Of a stretch of DNA of 60,486 nucleotides, positions 17,460-25,722 are shown piece after piece; position 1 is the first letter of the stretch, and each line of letters opens with the position of its first letter. The notes under the pieces are model-generated. The model was not told the origin of the DNA and made no database searches. It worked only from the letters and a program-made list of their open reading frames with translations. This DNA comes from CAZJHX01 sp964545715 (GTDB lineage Bacteria; Myxococcota_A; UBA9042; GCA-2863065): contig CAZJHX010000058.1 in assembly GCA_964545715.1 (NCBI GenBank), positions 1 to 60,486 on the forward strand, in the 5' to 3' direction. Both the position numbers and the translations under genes were made by a program.

Positions 17460-18392
17460 CTGAACGTCCTCGTCACCGGCGCCCGCGGCCACGTCGGCCG
17501 CCGCCTCGTCACCCGACTCATCCAACGCGGCGACCACGTCACGGCCCACGTACGCCGTGGACCGACCCCGGCCTGGGGATCACCGCCGGCACGCATCTCG
17601 ACTGGTGATCTGTCCGACCCGACCTGCGCAGCCGACGCGGTGGCTTCAGTGAATGCCGTGGTGCACTGTGCGGCGCGCATCCGGGACGGACGACCCGAGG
17701 ATTTCGAGCGCGACAATGTCGTCGCCACACGCTGCCTGGCGCAGGCCACGGCCGACGCATCAGCCACTCGCTTCGTGCATCTATCAACGGTCGCCGTGTA
17801 CGGAAAACGCCGTCACGACCTCACGCGCGAGGACGCTCCAGCGGCCCCGGGAGACGATCCCTACGCGCGCTCAAAAGTGCACGCCGAAGAGGCGCTCGCG
17901 GCAATGGACGGGCTAACGGTCGTGGTGCTGCGCCCGGGCGCGATCTGGGGCGGGCCCGACGACCCGCGCATGATGCCGTCGCTCAAGCGCCGCCTGAAGA
18001 CACGCACCCTGATCCTGCCGGGACGATGCGACGGCCCGGTGCCGTTCACACACGTGGACAACCTGTGCCGCGCCATCGAGTTGGCCCTGGAGCATCCGAC
18101 CGGCGGCGGGACCTACAACATCACCGACGCCGCCAACACGAGCATGCGCGCATTTGCCGCGGCGTTAGCTCGCCATCACGACCTGCCCGAGCCGCTGTTT
18201 CACGTGCCTGAGCCGTTGGTGCAGCTGGGCTTCGGCGTCATCGAGCGGATCAAAGCGCGTGTGGCCCCCAACGTCCCGATGCCGCTGCGCAGGGACACGG
18301 TGGAGCTGCTCAATGTGGGCTCGACCTTCAGCGTGGAGGCGGCGCGCCGCGACCTGGGCTACACCCCACAGCGACTGGAGCACCTGGCCTGA
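17460..18392 (+). CDS. NAD-dependent epimerase/dehydratase-like protein, CTG start
   Basis: The protein is an extended SDR. The Rossmann motif TGARGHVGRRL lies at the very N-terminus and is included only if translation begins at CTG 17460; no ATG, GTG or TTG lies in frame between there and the end of the upstream gene. A start at GTG 17640 would remove the whole nucleotide-binding motif. Further features are NAVVHCAARIRDG, HLSTVAVYG, the catalytic PYARSK (YxxxK), VVLRPGAIWGGPDDPRM and VPFTHVDNLCRAI. The pattern is closest to 3-beta-hydroxysteroid-dehydrogenase-like/sugar epimerase members. The substrate is unknown. The product is about 310 residues and the stop is 3 nt from the convergent gene. 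Confidence 0.82.
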   Translation: MNVLVTGARGHVGRRLVTRLIQRGDHVTAHVRRGPTPAWGSPPARISTGDLSDPTCAADAVASVNAVVHCAARIRDGRPEDFERDNVVATRCLAQATADASATRFVHLSTVAVYGKRRHDLTREDAPAAPGDDPYARSKVHAEEALAAMDGLTVVVLRPGAIWGGPDDPRMMPSLKRRLKTRTLILPGRCDGPVPFTHVDNLCRAIELALEHPTGGGTYNITDAANTSMRAFAAALARHHDLPEPLFHVPEPLVQLGFGVIERIKARVAPNVPMPLRRDTVELLNVGSTFSVEAARRDLGYTPQRLEHLA

Positions 18393-18395
18393 CGG

Positions 18396-18935
18396 TCAGT
18401 GGGAGTAGGCCAGCGAGATCCGCAAACGAAAGACCTGCATGTCGGCGCTGCGCCGGGTCAGATAGCGCTCCCAGCGTCGCAGCGACGGCGCCCGCTCCAC
18501 GACGGCCACCGAGCAGGCGCGCTGCGGTGCAACAAACACGTCCTGCCCGTCGGTGTAAGTGACCTCGCCCTCGTTGGCACAGTCCGCCGAAAAGTCCAGC
18601 AGGACCTCGATATGAGTCTCCTCGATCGCGCGGGACGCCAGGTCACAGCTGCTGAGACAGTAATCTCCGGCCTCGTGCCGGGTCCAGCGGGCGGCCACCA
18701 GCGCCAGCGGGCGGTTGGCGAGCGCGGCAGCGACCCAATGCAGGCGCTCGAACAGCTCGGGCTCCTGGTGGGTGGTATTGAGCCCGAAGCGTCCATCGCA
18801 CGGCTCGTAAATAGGCTGAAAGCCGGCCTCCGTCAGGCGCTGTCGAAGGGCCTCTGCCTCGTCGGGTGGCAGCCACCCTGACACCACCGTCGAGGGGGGC
18901 CGCGCCTGCCGAAACCGGTCCTGCGCCTCTTTCAC
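18396..18935 (-). CDS. Degenerate 2OG-oxygenase-like protein
   Basis: The 179-residue product starts at a GTG that overlaps the stop of the upstream 2OG oxygenase (GTGA). Its layout parallels that protein: the segment DYCLSSCD (residues 91-98) aligns with the iron-binding YLLPHTD, and RLRISLAYSH at the end aligns with the ARISLAGWF strand. The iron-binding His is replaced by Ser96 and no distal His is seen, while Arg172 at the 2-oxoglutarate position is kept. It is probably a non-catalytic partner of the upstream enzyme or a decayed duplicate. The alignment is by eye and the families are distant. Confidence 0.55.
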   Translation of the reverse strand: MKEAQDRFRQARPPSTVVSGWLPPDEAEALRQRLTEAGFQPIYEPCDGRFGLNTTHQEPELFERLHWVAAALANRPLALVAARWTRHEAGDYCLSSCDLASRAIEETHIEVLLDFSADCANEGEVTYTDGQDVFVAPQRACSVAVVERAPSLRRWERYLTRRSADMQVFRLRISLAYSH

Positions 18936-19504
18936 GCCATGAACCAGCCGGCCAGGGAGATTCGAGCCCCGCGCGTCACTTCACGCACCTGGTGCAGCGA
19001 GTCGTCCGACACGTCCATGAGCACCAGTCGATTGGCGATGGGCTCTATCAGCGTCGGCGGCTCGCCAAAGAGCTCCAACTCACCGCCCTCGCAGGCTGTC
19101 CGCTCGGACAGGTAGAAGATCCAGGCCACGCGCCGCTCGCTTCCATCGCCCAGATCGGTGTGCGGCAGCAGGTAGCTGCCCTCCAGATACACATAGCTGC
19201 GCACCTGGACGCTGCTGACCGACTTGCCGGTGATCGCGGTCACGGCGGCCATGAACTCGGGCGCGCGGATCGCCGTCGCAAAGCGCCCGAGCATGCGGTT
19301 GGTCACCTCGTCGCCGGACGCCATCATCTCGTACAGCTCGCTGCGATTGGGCCAATGCGGCTCTGCCGATACGCCGTACCGCAGCGCTGAGAGCGCCTTG
19401 TCAGAGATCAGCGACTCGACCTGCACGTGCGGAAAAGGCGCAGCTGCGCGCCATTGCGCCGCCAGCGCGTCGGTATCCAGGGGGGCAAACTCCAACCAGC
19501 TCAT
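18932..19504 (-). CDS. 2-oxoglutarate/Fe(II) oxygenase (prolyl 4-hydroxylase-like)
   Basis: The 190-residue product has the double-stranded beta-helix core of Fe(II)/2OG dioxygenases: SYLLPHTDLGDG gives His115 and Asp117, VAWIFYLSE and GGELELFGEP follow, then SLHQVREV gives the distal His171 and ARISLAGWF gives Arg181 for 2-oxoglutarate. Such enzymes hydroxylate peptides or small molecules using oxygen. It follows the membrane protein gene at 19516 by 11 nt and overlaps the degenerate paralogue downstream, so the three form one transcript. The target is unknown. Confidence 0.88.
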   Translation of the reverse strand: MSWLEFAPLDTDALAAQWRAAAPFPHVQVESLISDKALSALRYGVSAEPHWPNRSELYEMMASGDEVTNRMLGRFATAIRAPEFMAAVTAITGKSVSSVQVRSYVYLEGSYLLPHTDLGDGSERRVAWIFYLSERTACEGGELELFGEPPTLIEPIANRLVLMDVSDDSLHQVREVTRGARISLAGWFMA

Positions 19505-19515
19505 CGAGCAGGAGT

Positions 19516-20514
19516 CTACTCCCAGGAGCTGTCGTTATAGAAGAGGGTGGCGGCGATTGCCCCATAGAGCGCGATCACCCCGCCCTGGCCGGGCGCCGAA
19601 ATCTTGAGCACGTCGTCGTCCTGCTCGTAGGTCCAGGCGGCGTACAGATCGGGCAGCTTGTGCTTGGCCAGCGTCAGCGCCATAACCAGCTCGCCCTGCC
19701 CTTCTTCCTCGGCAGAGGCCAGCGCCTGGTCGACGGCGCTGGTGAGCTGCTGCTGGGACTGCTCGTACAGCTGAACGACCGCTTTGAGAGAGCTGGGCTC
19801 GCCCACCACCGACGCGCTCAGGCTGCCGCCGGCCTCGAGTGCGACCGCGCCTGCCTTGAGCCCCGCAAACCTTTTACCGGCCATGGCTGCCATCCCGGCC
19901 GTGTGTGCGCTGACCACCACCGAGCCGTCCTCGATCGCCTCCAGCGCCTGGCGATGGAGCGCTCCGTCGTCGCTGTCCGCCAGCGTCTTCTGCTCGCCCT
20001 TTGCCACGTCGATGCCCAGCACGACCCCCTCCCGCGTGCCCACGAGCAAGCCCTCGTCGACGAGCGCGGTCCACACGCCGGACGCCAGCCGCACCATGAT
20101 GACGCCGCGATTGCCGCTCTCCGCGACCCCTTTCAGCGGGCCGTCGAAGTCGCCCTTGATGAGCGCGGCGACGGCCATCCGCTCGGGCGCGGCCCAGATC
20201 ACGGCCTCTTCGGCCTCCAGGACGTCGATGCCAAGGTGGGTCTTGCTGGCGTCGCTGATCGCCTCACGGACGTCGTCCGGATCGGCCTTTGTCGGCAATA
20301 AGCGCAGATTCTCGTCGATGAGCTCGTCGAAGAACCACTCGACGTCGATGGTGCCGACGATCATGGCAGAGTCTGGCACCTGCTCGAGACTGTCCAGGTG
20401 CCAATCCTTGAGATCCGGCCCTGTCGGCAGGCCGCTGCGCGCGCCGAAATACCACCCAACGGCTCCGCAAATGAGGACCACGCACGCGGTTATGACGATC
20501 AGGCGGCGGTTCAT
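19516..20514 (-). CDS. Single-pass membrane-anchored hypothetical protein
   Basis: The 332-residue protein has one N-terminal membrane segment (LIVITACVVLICGAVGWYFGA, residues 5-25) with Arg on the cytoplasmic side. A large periplasmic or extracellular domain follows with alternating strands and helices (AMIVGTIDVEWFFDEL, EAVIWAAPERMAVAALIKGDF, GLLVGTREGVVLGID). The pattern, with paired substrate-like strands and Ala-rich helices, is reminiscent of DUF3352-type surface proteins, but I would not assign it. It is the first gene of a three-gene minus-strand group and is divergent from the lysyl-oxidase-like gene. Confidence 0.7.
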   Translation of the reverse strand: MNRRLIVITACVVLICGAVGWYFGARSGLPTGPDLKDWHLDSLEQVPDSAMIVGTIDVEWFFDELIDENLRLLPTKADPDDVREAISDASKTHLGIDVLEAEEAVIWAAPERMAVAALIKGDFDGPLKGVAESGNRGVIMVRLASGVWTALVDEGLLVGTREGVVLGIDVAKGEQKTLADSDDGALHRQALEAIEDGSVVVSAHTAGMAAMAGKRFAGLKAGAVALEAGGSLSASVVGEPSSLKAVVQLYEQSQQQLTSAVDQALASAEEEGQGELVMALTLAKHKLPDLYAAWTYEQDDDVLKISAPGQGGVIALYGAIAATLFYNDSSWE

Positions 20515-20544
20515 GACGCGGACACTAACTCAATGTCGATTTTC

Positions 20545-20594
20545 CTTGCACTGTAAACTCTAATTCGCATAGTATGTACACTGTACATTGTATC
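20545..20594. promoter_or_regulatory. Promoter region with three operator-like palindromes, site 3
   Basis: CTTGCACTGTAAA (20545-20557), TGTACACTGTACA (20575-20587, a perfect 6-1-6 palindrome) and the overlapping TGTACATTGTATC (20582-20594) lie between the divergent membrane-protein and lysyl-oxidase-like genes. A plausible sigma-70-type promoter for the latter is TTGCAC (20546-20551), an 18-nt spacer and TAGTAT (20570-20575), so a protein bound here would block RNA polymerase. Confidence 0.45.
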
Positions 20595-20617
20595 TGGTCA
20601 TACTTTAGGTGGTTTTC

Positions 20618-22756
20618 TTGAAGCAGCCCATCCTTGCGCTCGTGTGTGCGGTCTTGTGTGTCCCGGCGACGGCCGGCGCAGTCAGCCTGTCCGATGTCAC
20701 GTTTGAGGTCGACGCCTACGGCGCGGCAACCCACTTCTCGGCCGCCCCACACCAAGACGCCATCTATATATTCAGGCACTACATCGCTGTCGATGGCGGT
20801 GGGATCACCGCGATCGGCCCGGCCGCCTTTGACGTCGAGACTCCGCTGACCGAGCTTGGTGGCGGCGCCTGGCGCAGCGTGGTGGTCATGCCCGGCGTGG
20901 TGCGCGTTGAGTTCGTCGGACAGCTGAGCAACGCCACCGACGGCGACGGCTTCGGCGCGGCGGATATCAACGTCACAGTCACAAACCTGGGCGGCGCTCA
21001 GGTCGTCGTGGGCCACTACGTGCATGGTGACCTGGACGTCGCCGGCTCGCATACCAACGACACGGCGCGCTACCTGGACAACGTCAACGGCGCTCTGGAG
21101 GTCACGGACGGGGGCGACCAGTACCGCCTGACGAGCGACGCCCCGGCCCAGTCCTGGATGATCGACAACTACCCCGCCGTCGCAACGCTGCTGAACAGCG
21201 GGCAGGCTATCGGCGGGCTGGGCAACCAGACATCACCCGTGGGTCCGGCCGACGTCGAGATCGCAGCGCAGTACCGCGGCCAAATCGCGGCCGGTGGATC
21301 GTGGGAGCATACGCTGACCCTCTCCAGCTTTGGCGGAACCGACTGCGGCAACCCGACCCAGCTGCTGCCTGACCTCATCGTGCTGCCCGAGTACTTGAAC
21401 GACACCTACCTGGACACGAACACCCAGCCGGGCCGCACGCTGCTGCGCCTGGCGACGGGCATCGCCAACGCCGGCGTGGGCGCCGTGGAGCTGCGCGGAG
21501 GCGCCACAACCCCCGCGGGCAACCAGATCGTCAACCAGCGCATCTTCCACGAGGACGGCTGCTTCGAGGACATCGAGGCCGGTGAGTTCGAGTTCCACCC
21601 GTCGCACGGTCACATCCACTTCGAGGGCTGGGCGCGCTATCGGCTGCGTCAGGTCACCGCCAACAACGGCGTCGGACCCATCGTGGCGTCCGGGGAGAAG
21701 GTCAGCTTCTGCGTGCTGGACGTCACCCCGTTCAACCTCGGCCTGCCCAACGCGCCGCCCAACGCGCAGTACAACGGCTGCAACCAGTTTCAGGGGATCT
21801 CCCCCGGCTGGGCGGACATCTACGGCGCGGGGCTGCCCGACCAATGGATCGACATCACCGGCGTGCCGATGTGCCAGTACTGGCTGGAGGTCATCGCGGA
21901 CCCGGACGGGCGCATCCGCGAGGGCAACGAGAACAACAACGTGGAGCGGCGTCTCATCACCCTGGGCAACGACTGCCCGGCGCCGACCACCTGCGATCCG
22001 ACGTGCGACGACGGCCTCTTCTGCAACGGCATCGAGTCCTGCTCCAACGGAAACTGCCAGCCGGGCACGCCGCCTTGCGCCGGGCTGTGCAACGAGGACA
22101 ACGACAGCTGCGTGGAGTGCTTCAACAACGCCGACTGCGATGACGGCATCTTCTGCAATGGGCCGTCAGAGTGCCACGCAGACGGCACCTGCCACACCCA
22201 CGCGCCCCCGTGCCCGGCGGGAACCTGCAACGAGCAGACAGACTCCTGCGCCGCGTGCGCCTCGGACGCCGACTGCACCGACGGCATCTTCTGCAACGGC
22301 GTAGAGCAATGCGTGGCGGGCGCCTGCCAGGCCGGTACGCCCCCCTGCCCCGGCCAGGGCTGCAGCAACCAGGCCCAGCAGTGCGTGGAGTGCTTCATCG
22401 ACGCCGAGTGCAACGACGCCCAGTTCTGCAACGGCGTGGAGACCTGTGTAGCCGGCCAGTGCCAGGCGGGTGCAGGACCTTGCGCCGCTGGACAACAATG
22501 CGATGACGGCGCCGACATCTGCATCACGCCGCCTCCCCCCCCGCCGCCGGGTGGTGGCGACGACGAGTGCGCCACGGATGAGGACTGCAGCGACGGCCGC
22601 TTCTGCAGCGGCGCGGAGACCTGCGTGGCGGGCTCCTGTGTGGCCGGATCCTGGCCGTGCGGCGGAGACTGGTGTCTGGAGTTCTTCGACATCTGCGCCG
22701 AGTGTCTCTTCGACGACGAGTGTCCCAACCAGTGTGTCGATCTTTCCTGCCAATAA
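20618..22756 (+). CDS. Secreted lysyl-oxidase-like protein with Cys-rich tail repeats
   Basis: TTG 20618 is preferred because AGGTGG lies 6 nt upstream and the product opens with a standard signal peptide (LALVCAVLCVPATAGA); GTG 20609 is possible. A beta domain occupies the first 250 residues. The lysyl-oxidase domain follows, with the copper-binding HPSHGHIHFEGW near residue 327 in place of the animal WxWHxCHxHYH, then GWADIYGAGLPDQWIDITGV and DYWLEV-type IADPDGRIREGNENNN. The C-terminal 240 residues hold about six Cys-rich units of the form CxxDADCxDGIFCNGxExC, and a Pro/Gly linker. The enzyme would oxidise Lys side chains or amines of secreted protein. Whether the quinone cofactor Tyr/Lys pair is present cannot be judged by eye. 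Confidence 0.85.
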   Translation: MKQPILALVCAVLCVPATAGAVSLSDVTFEVDAYGAATHFSAAPHQDAIYIFRHYIAVDGGGITAIGPAAFDVETPLTELGGGAWRSVVVMPGVVRVEFVGQLSNATDGDGFGAADINVTVTNLGGAQVVVGHYVHGDLDVAGSHTNDTARYLDNVNGALEVTDGGDQYRLTSDAPAQSWMIDNYPAVATLLNSGQAIGGLGNQTSPVGPADVEIAAQYRGQIAAGGSWEHTLTLSSFGGTDCGNPTQLLPDLIVLPEYLNDTYLDTNTQPGRTLLRLATGIANAGVGAVELRGGATTPAGNQIVNQRIFHEDGCFEDIEAGEFEFHPSHGHIHFEGWARYRLRQVTANNGVGPIVASGEKVSFCVLDVTPFNLGLPNAPPNAQYNGCNQFQGISPGWADIYGAGLPDQWIDITGVPMCQYWLEVIADPDGRIREGNENNNVERRLITLGNDCPAPTTCDPTCDDGLFCNGIESCSNGNCQPGTPPCAGLCNEDNDSCVECFNNADCDDGIFCNGPSECHADGTCHTHAPPCPAGTCNEQTDSCAACASDADCTDGIFCNGVEQCVAGACQAGTPPCPGQGCSNQAQQCVECFIDAECNDAQFCNGVETCVAGQCQAGAGPCAAGQQCDDGADICITPPPPPPPGGGDDECATDEDCSDGRFCSGAETCVAGSCVAGSWPCGGDWCLEFFDICAECLFDDECPNQCVDLSCQ

Positions 22757-23169
22757 ACTTTTCAATAATTTCAGCCATCTTCAAAATTCCGATCGTTCGT
22801 TCTTGACCTGGGTGGGTTGGATCCGTTCAATGACCCGGCCATGCGAAAAACATCGACAAAGCAGGGTCCGGCGATCCGGACTGTGGGCAAAGGTGTCTCT
22901 GCATTAAAAACCGGCGGCACGATGCGGCCGGCAGGCAGACGCACACGAATCACCTCCAGACGAGACGAGGCCATCGAGTGCCTTCTTGAGGGGCTACTCC
23001 CGGGCCCGCCGGTCATCAAGCACCGCTAAGGGCCCGCGCAGGAATAACTTCGGCATTCGGCCGCGGAGGCGAAAGTTATTCCTGCGCGGGCCCTAAGCCT
23101 CGCGAACCCATCACAGAGCCAGACGACTCACGCGTTTGTGCGATTTAATTCGGCCGGCATGTCGAATGT
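22757..23169. other. Intergenic stretch without a convincing gene
   Basis: About 410 bases lie between the lysyl-oxidase-like gene and the protease promoter. Short open frames of 70-82 codons occur on both strands at 22771-23029 but lack a ribosome site and protein-like character. The only structured element is the long inverted repeat at 23029-23094. The first 40 bases after the stop codon are AT-rich (AATAAACTTTTCAATAATTT) and show no hairpin. Confidence 0.6.
23029..23094. repeat. Perfect 22-bp inverted repeat
   Basis: The arms at 23029-23050 (AGGGCCCGCGCAGGAATAAC...) and 23073-23094 are exact reverse complements over 22 bp and enclose a 22-nt GC-rich loop. The hairpin has no poly-T tail, so a simple intrinsic terminator is not the obvious reading. 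It could be a short palindromic repeat element, a terminator used in both directions, or a structured RNA. Confidence 0.75.
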
Positions 23170-23199
23170 TTGTTCGGAATTCTGAACAAGCGTTATAAT
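23170..23199 (+). promoter_or_regulatory. Promoter with overlapping palindromic operator
   Basis: TTGTTCGGAATTCTGAACAA at 23170-23189 is a 20-bp palindrome with one mismatched pair. It overlaps a possible -35 (TTGTTC, 23170-23175), and a consensus -10 TATAAT follows at 23194-23199 with an 18-nt spacer. The protease ATG lies 60 nt further on. A repressor binding here would occlude the promoter. Confidence 0.55.
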
Positions 23200-23258
23200 C
23201 CGTCCGCCCGAGTTGTTCTCGTCGTTTGTTGTCGTTGCGCTGTTGTTGGAGATCGTGG

Positions 23259-25583
23259 ATGCAGGTAGTTCGTGGCCCCCTCTCTCTTCCCCTCTTTTGT
23301 TTCCTTACAGTCACCTTGTCGGTCGCATCAGCCTCAGCTGAGCAAGCCGGTGCGTTTGCGTCGCTGCAGGGCGACGTTGCGCTGACGCAGAGCACGCAAT
23401 GGATAAGCGTGCGCGCCCTGCCGGGGGTGGACGTACCCGCTGTGCGAGCGGCCCTGACAGCCGCCGGCCTGAAGGGCTTTGTCATCGACGTCCAGACCGA
23501 GACCGACCAGCTGTTTCTGGTGCGGTTGAATGCGGTGCATGCCGACCTGCCGGCGACACTGCGGCGGGTGGAGTCATCACAAGCGGTACGGTGGGCCATG
23601 GCGGCCGTGCACACGCCGGACGGGGGCGCGTTGGGCCTGACCGAGGGTGTTCTGGTGCTCGGATCGGCGGACATGCATGTGCTGGCAGCCAAGATCGGCG
23701 CACGCGTTGTCGCCCCAATCCCCTTCAGCCAGGGCGCGCTGCTGGAGCTGACCGCTCCGACGGCGGCGGACGTGCTGTCGGCATGCACGGCGCTGCGAGC
23801 CACGGCAGGTGTGGTCGAGGCGCACCCCAACTTCATCCGGCGGATCGACAAGCGCAAGCAGCTCAACGATCCGTACTTGAGCAACCAGTGGTACCTGAAC
23901 CCGATCGAGGCGCAGAAGGCCTGGGACACGACCACGGGAACGGCGCAGGTGATCGTGGCCGTCATCGATGACGGGTTCGACATGGAGCACGAGGACTACG
24001 CGTCCAAAATCGTCGACGGCGCCTACGACTTCGGCGGCAACGACGAGTGGCCCGAGGGACAGTGGTGGGACAACCACGGCACGGCGGTGTCCGGCATCGC
24101 CATCGCCACCGGCAACAACGGCAAGGGCATCTCGGGCGTGTGCCCGGCGTGCTCGTTCATGCCGATTCGGCAGGGCAACACCGACTGGGCCATCATCAAC
24201 AGCTTTGAGCACGTGGGCCAGCACGGCGCGCACGTGGTCAACAACTCGTGGGGCTTCAACTACCCGTCACAGTCGATCCAGAACGCGATCACGGGCGTGA
24301 CAACCCAGGGACGCGACGGCAAGGGCACCATGGTGATCTTCGCCAGCGGCAACAACGGGCAGAACATCGACCAGGTGCAGGACATCTCGACGACGCCCGG
24401 CGCGGTGGCCGTGTCCAGCGCCAACCAGTGGGACACCAAGGCGGGCTACAGCAACTGGGGCAAGTCGATCGACATCGGGGCGCCCGCCGACGGTCAGTAC
24501 ACGACCGACAAGACCCAGGGCGGGTACTCCAACGGCAAGTACACCGGGTCGTTTGGCGGCACCAGCGGCGCGGCCCCGGTGGTTGCGGGCGCGGCCGGCC
24601 TGATCTTCTCGCTGGACCCGGCCATGACCGAGGCGACCGCGCGCAACCTGATGTTCCAGGGCGCGGACAAGGTCGGCGGCGGCTATGGCGCCGACGGCAA
24701 ATCCAAGGACTTTGGCCATGGGCGCCTGAATGTCGCCAAAGCCGTCGCGCTGTATGACGGCGAGGCGATCGTCGATCCCGATCCGCTTCCCGAGCCCGAT
24801 CCGGGCGAGGGTCCGGGCCAGGATCCGCCGCCGGCCGACGGGGCAAGCTGCGCCAACTTCTGTGGCGGTGAGGCGCCCAGCGGGTGCTGGTGCGACGACC
24901 AATGCGCCGGCTACGGGGACTGCTGCGCCGACGCGTGCGACCAGTGCGGCGAGGACTGCAAAGACCCGCAGCAGCCGGTCGAGCCCCCCGCGCAGGACGA
25001 GACGTGCTCCGAGTTCTTCGCGTGCGCCCAGAGCTGCCAGACCCAGTCGTGCATGCAGAGCTGCCAGGAGAAGACCGACCCCGCCGAGCTGCAAAAAGCC
25101 CAGGCGCTGATCAACTGCCTGCAAAGCAACGGCTGCTACAACGTTCAAACGCAGGCGCAGCTTCAGGAGTGCGCGGAGCAGAACTGCGCATCGGACATGG
25201 AGACGTGCTTTCAGCCAGAGGTGGTGGAGCCCGAGCCCATGCCCGATCCCGAGCCCGATCCGGGTGTGGAGCCCGACGTACCCACCGACCCGGGGGGTGA
25301 AACACCACCCGAGGATGACCCGGCTGGTGAGCCGGACGTGGAGCCGGACGAGCCGGTGGGCGAACCGTTCCCGATCGACGACGGCGAGGTCGTCAGCGAG
25401 GGGGCCGGCGGGCCGGGCGCAGGAGAGCACATTCAGTTGAGCAAGAAGATGCGGACCGTGCGCAACTCGTGCTCGGCTGCGGCCGGCGGGTCCGAAGGTC
25501 CTGGCGTAGCGCTGCTGCTGCTCACGCTCGCGATCGCCACGCTAGTGCGGCGCCGCCTGGGGACCATCCCCCCCAGCCGCTGA
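23259..25583 (+). CDS. Secreted subtilisin-like protease with somatomedin-B-like and MYXO-CTERM tail
   Basis: ATG 23259 is preceded by GGAG and gives a signal peptide (LPLFCFLTVTLSVASASA). A propeptide-like region follows, then an S8 peptidase domain with Asp237 in AVIDDGFD, His273 in NHGTAVSG and Ser436 in GGTSGAAPVVAGAA. Downstream is a Cys-rich module with the somatomedin-B pattern (FCGGEAPSGCWCDDQCAGYGDCC), a second Cys-rich module (CAQSCQTQSCMQSCQE), an acidic Pro/Glu/Asp linker, and a C-terminal tail of NSCSAAAGG, a hydrophobic helix (GVALLLLTLAIATLV) and RRR. This last part fits the MYXO-CTERM sorting signal, whose Cys is processed so that the protein is released or anchored at the surface. 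The pieces together indicate an exported protease. Confidence 0.92.
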   Translation: MQVVRGPLSLPLFCFLTVTLSVASASAEQAGAFASLQGDVALTQSTQWISVRALPGVDVPAVRAALTAAGLKGFVIDVQTETDQLFLVRLNAVHADLPATLRRVESSQAVRWAMAAVHTPDGGALGLTEGVLVLGSADMHVLAAKIGARVVAPIPFSQGALLELTAPTAADVLSACTALRATAGVVEAHPNFIRRIDKRKQLNDPYLSNQWYLNPIEAQKAWDTTTGTAQVIVAVIDDGFDMEHEDYASKIVDGAYDFGGNDEWPEGQWWDNHGTAVSGIAIATGNNGKGISGVCPACSFMPIRQGNTDWAIINSFEHVGQHGAHVVNNSWGFNYPSQSIQNAITGVTTQGRDGKGTMVIFASGNNGQNIDQVQDISTTPGAVAVSSANQWDTKAGYSNWGKSIDIGAPADGQYTTDKTQGGYSNGKYTGSFGGTSGAAPVVAGAAGLIFSLDPAMTEATARNLMFQGADKVGGGYGADGKSKDFGHGRLNVAKAVALYDGEAIVDPDPLPEPDPGEGPGQDPPPADGASCANFCGGEAPSGCWCDDQCAGYGDCCADACDQCGEDCKDPQQPVEPPAQDETCSEFFACAQSCQTQSCMQSCQEKTDPAELQKAQALINCLQSNGCYNVQTQAQLQECAEQNCASDMETCFQPEVVEPEPMPDPEPDPGVEPDVPTDPGGETPPEDDPAGEPDVEPDEPVGEPFPIDDGEVVSEGAGGPGAGEHIQLSKKMRTVRNSCSAAAGGSEGPGVALLLLTLAIATLVRRRLGTIPPSR

Positions 25584-25722
25584 GACGCCGTTTCGGGGTG
25601 AGCGCCCCCCAATTTGGGCTCCAGGGCGCCACCCACCACAGACCGGCACCCCGTTTAGATGACTGACACCTCTTGGTCCGCACCTTGCTCTTTATCCCGG
25701 GCAGAGGGTGGGACACATACAC

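Noticed and set aside
22771..23029. Short open frames on both strands in the gap after the lysyl-oxidase-like gene.
   Set aside because: No ribosome site, no homology pattern and basic low-complexity translation; considered non-coding.
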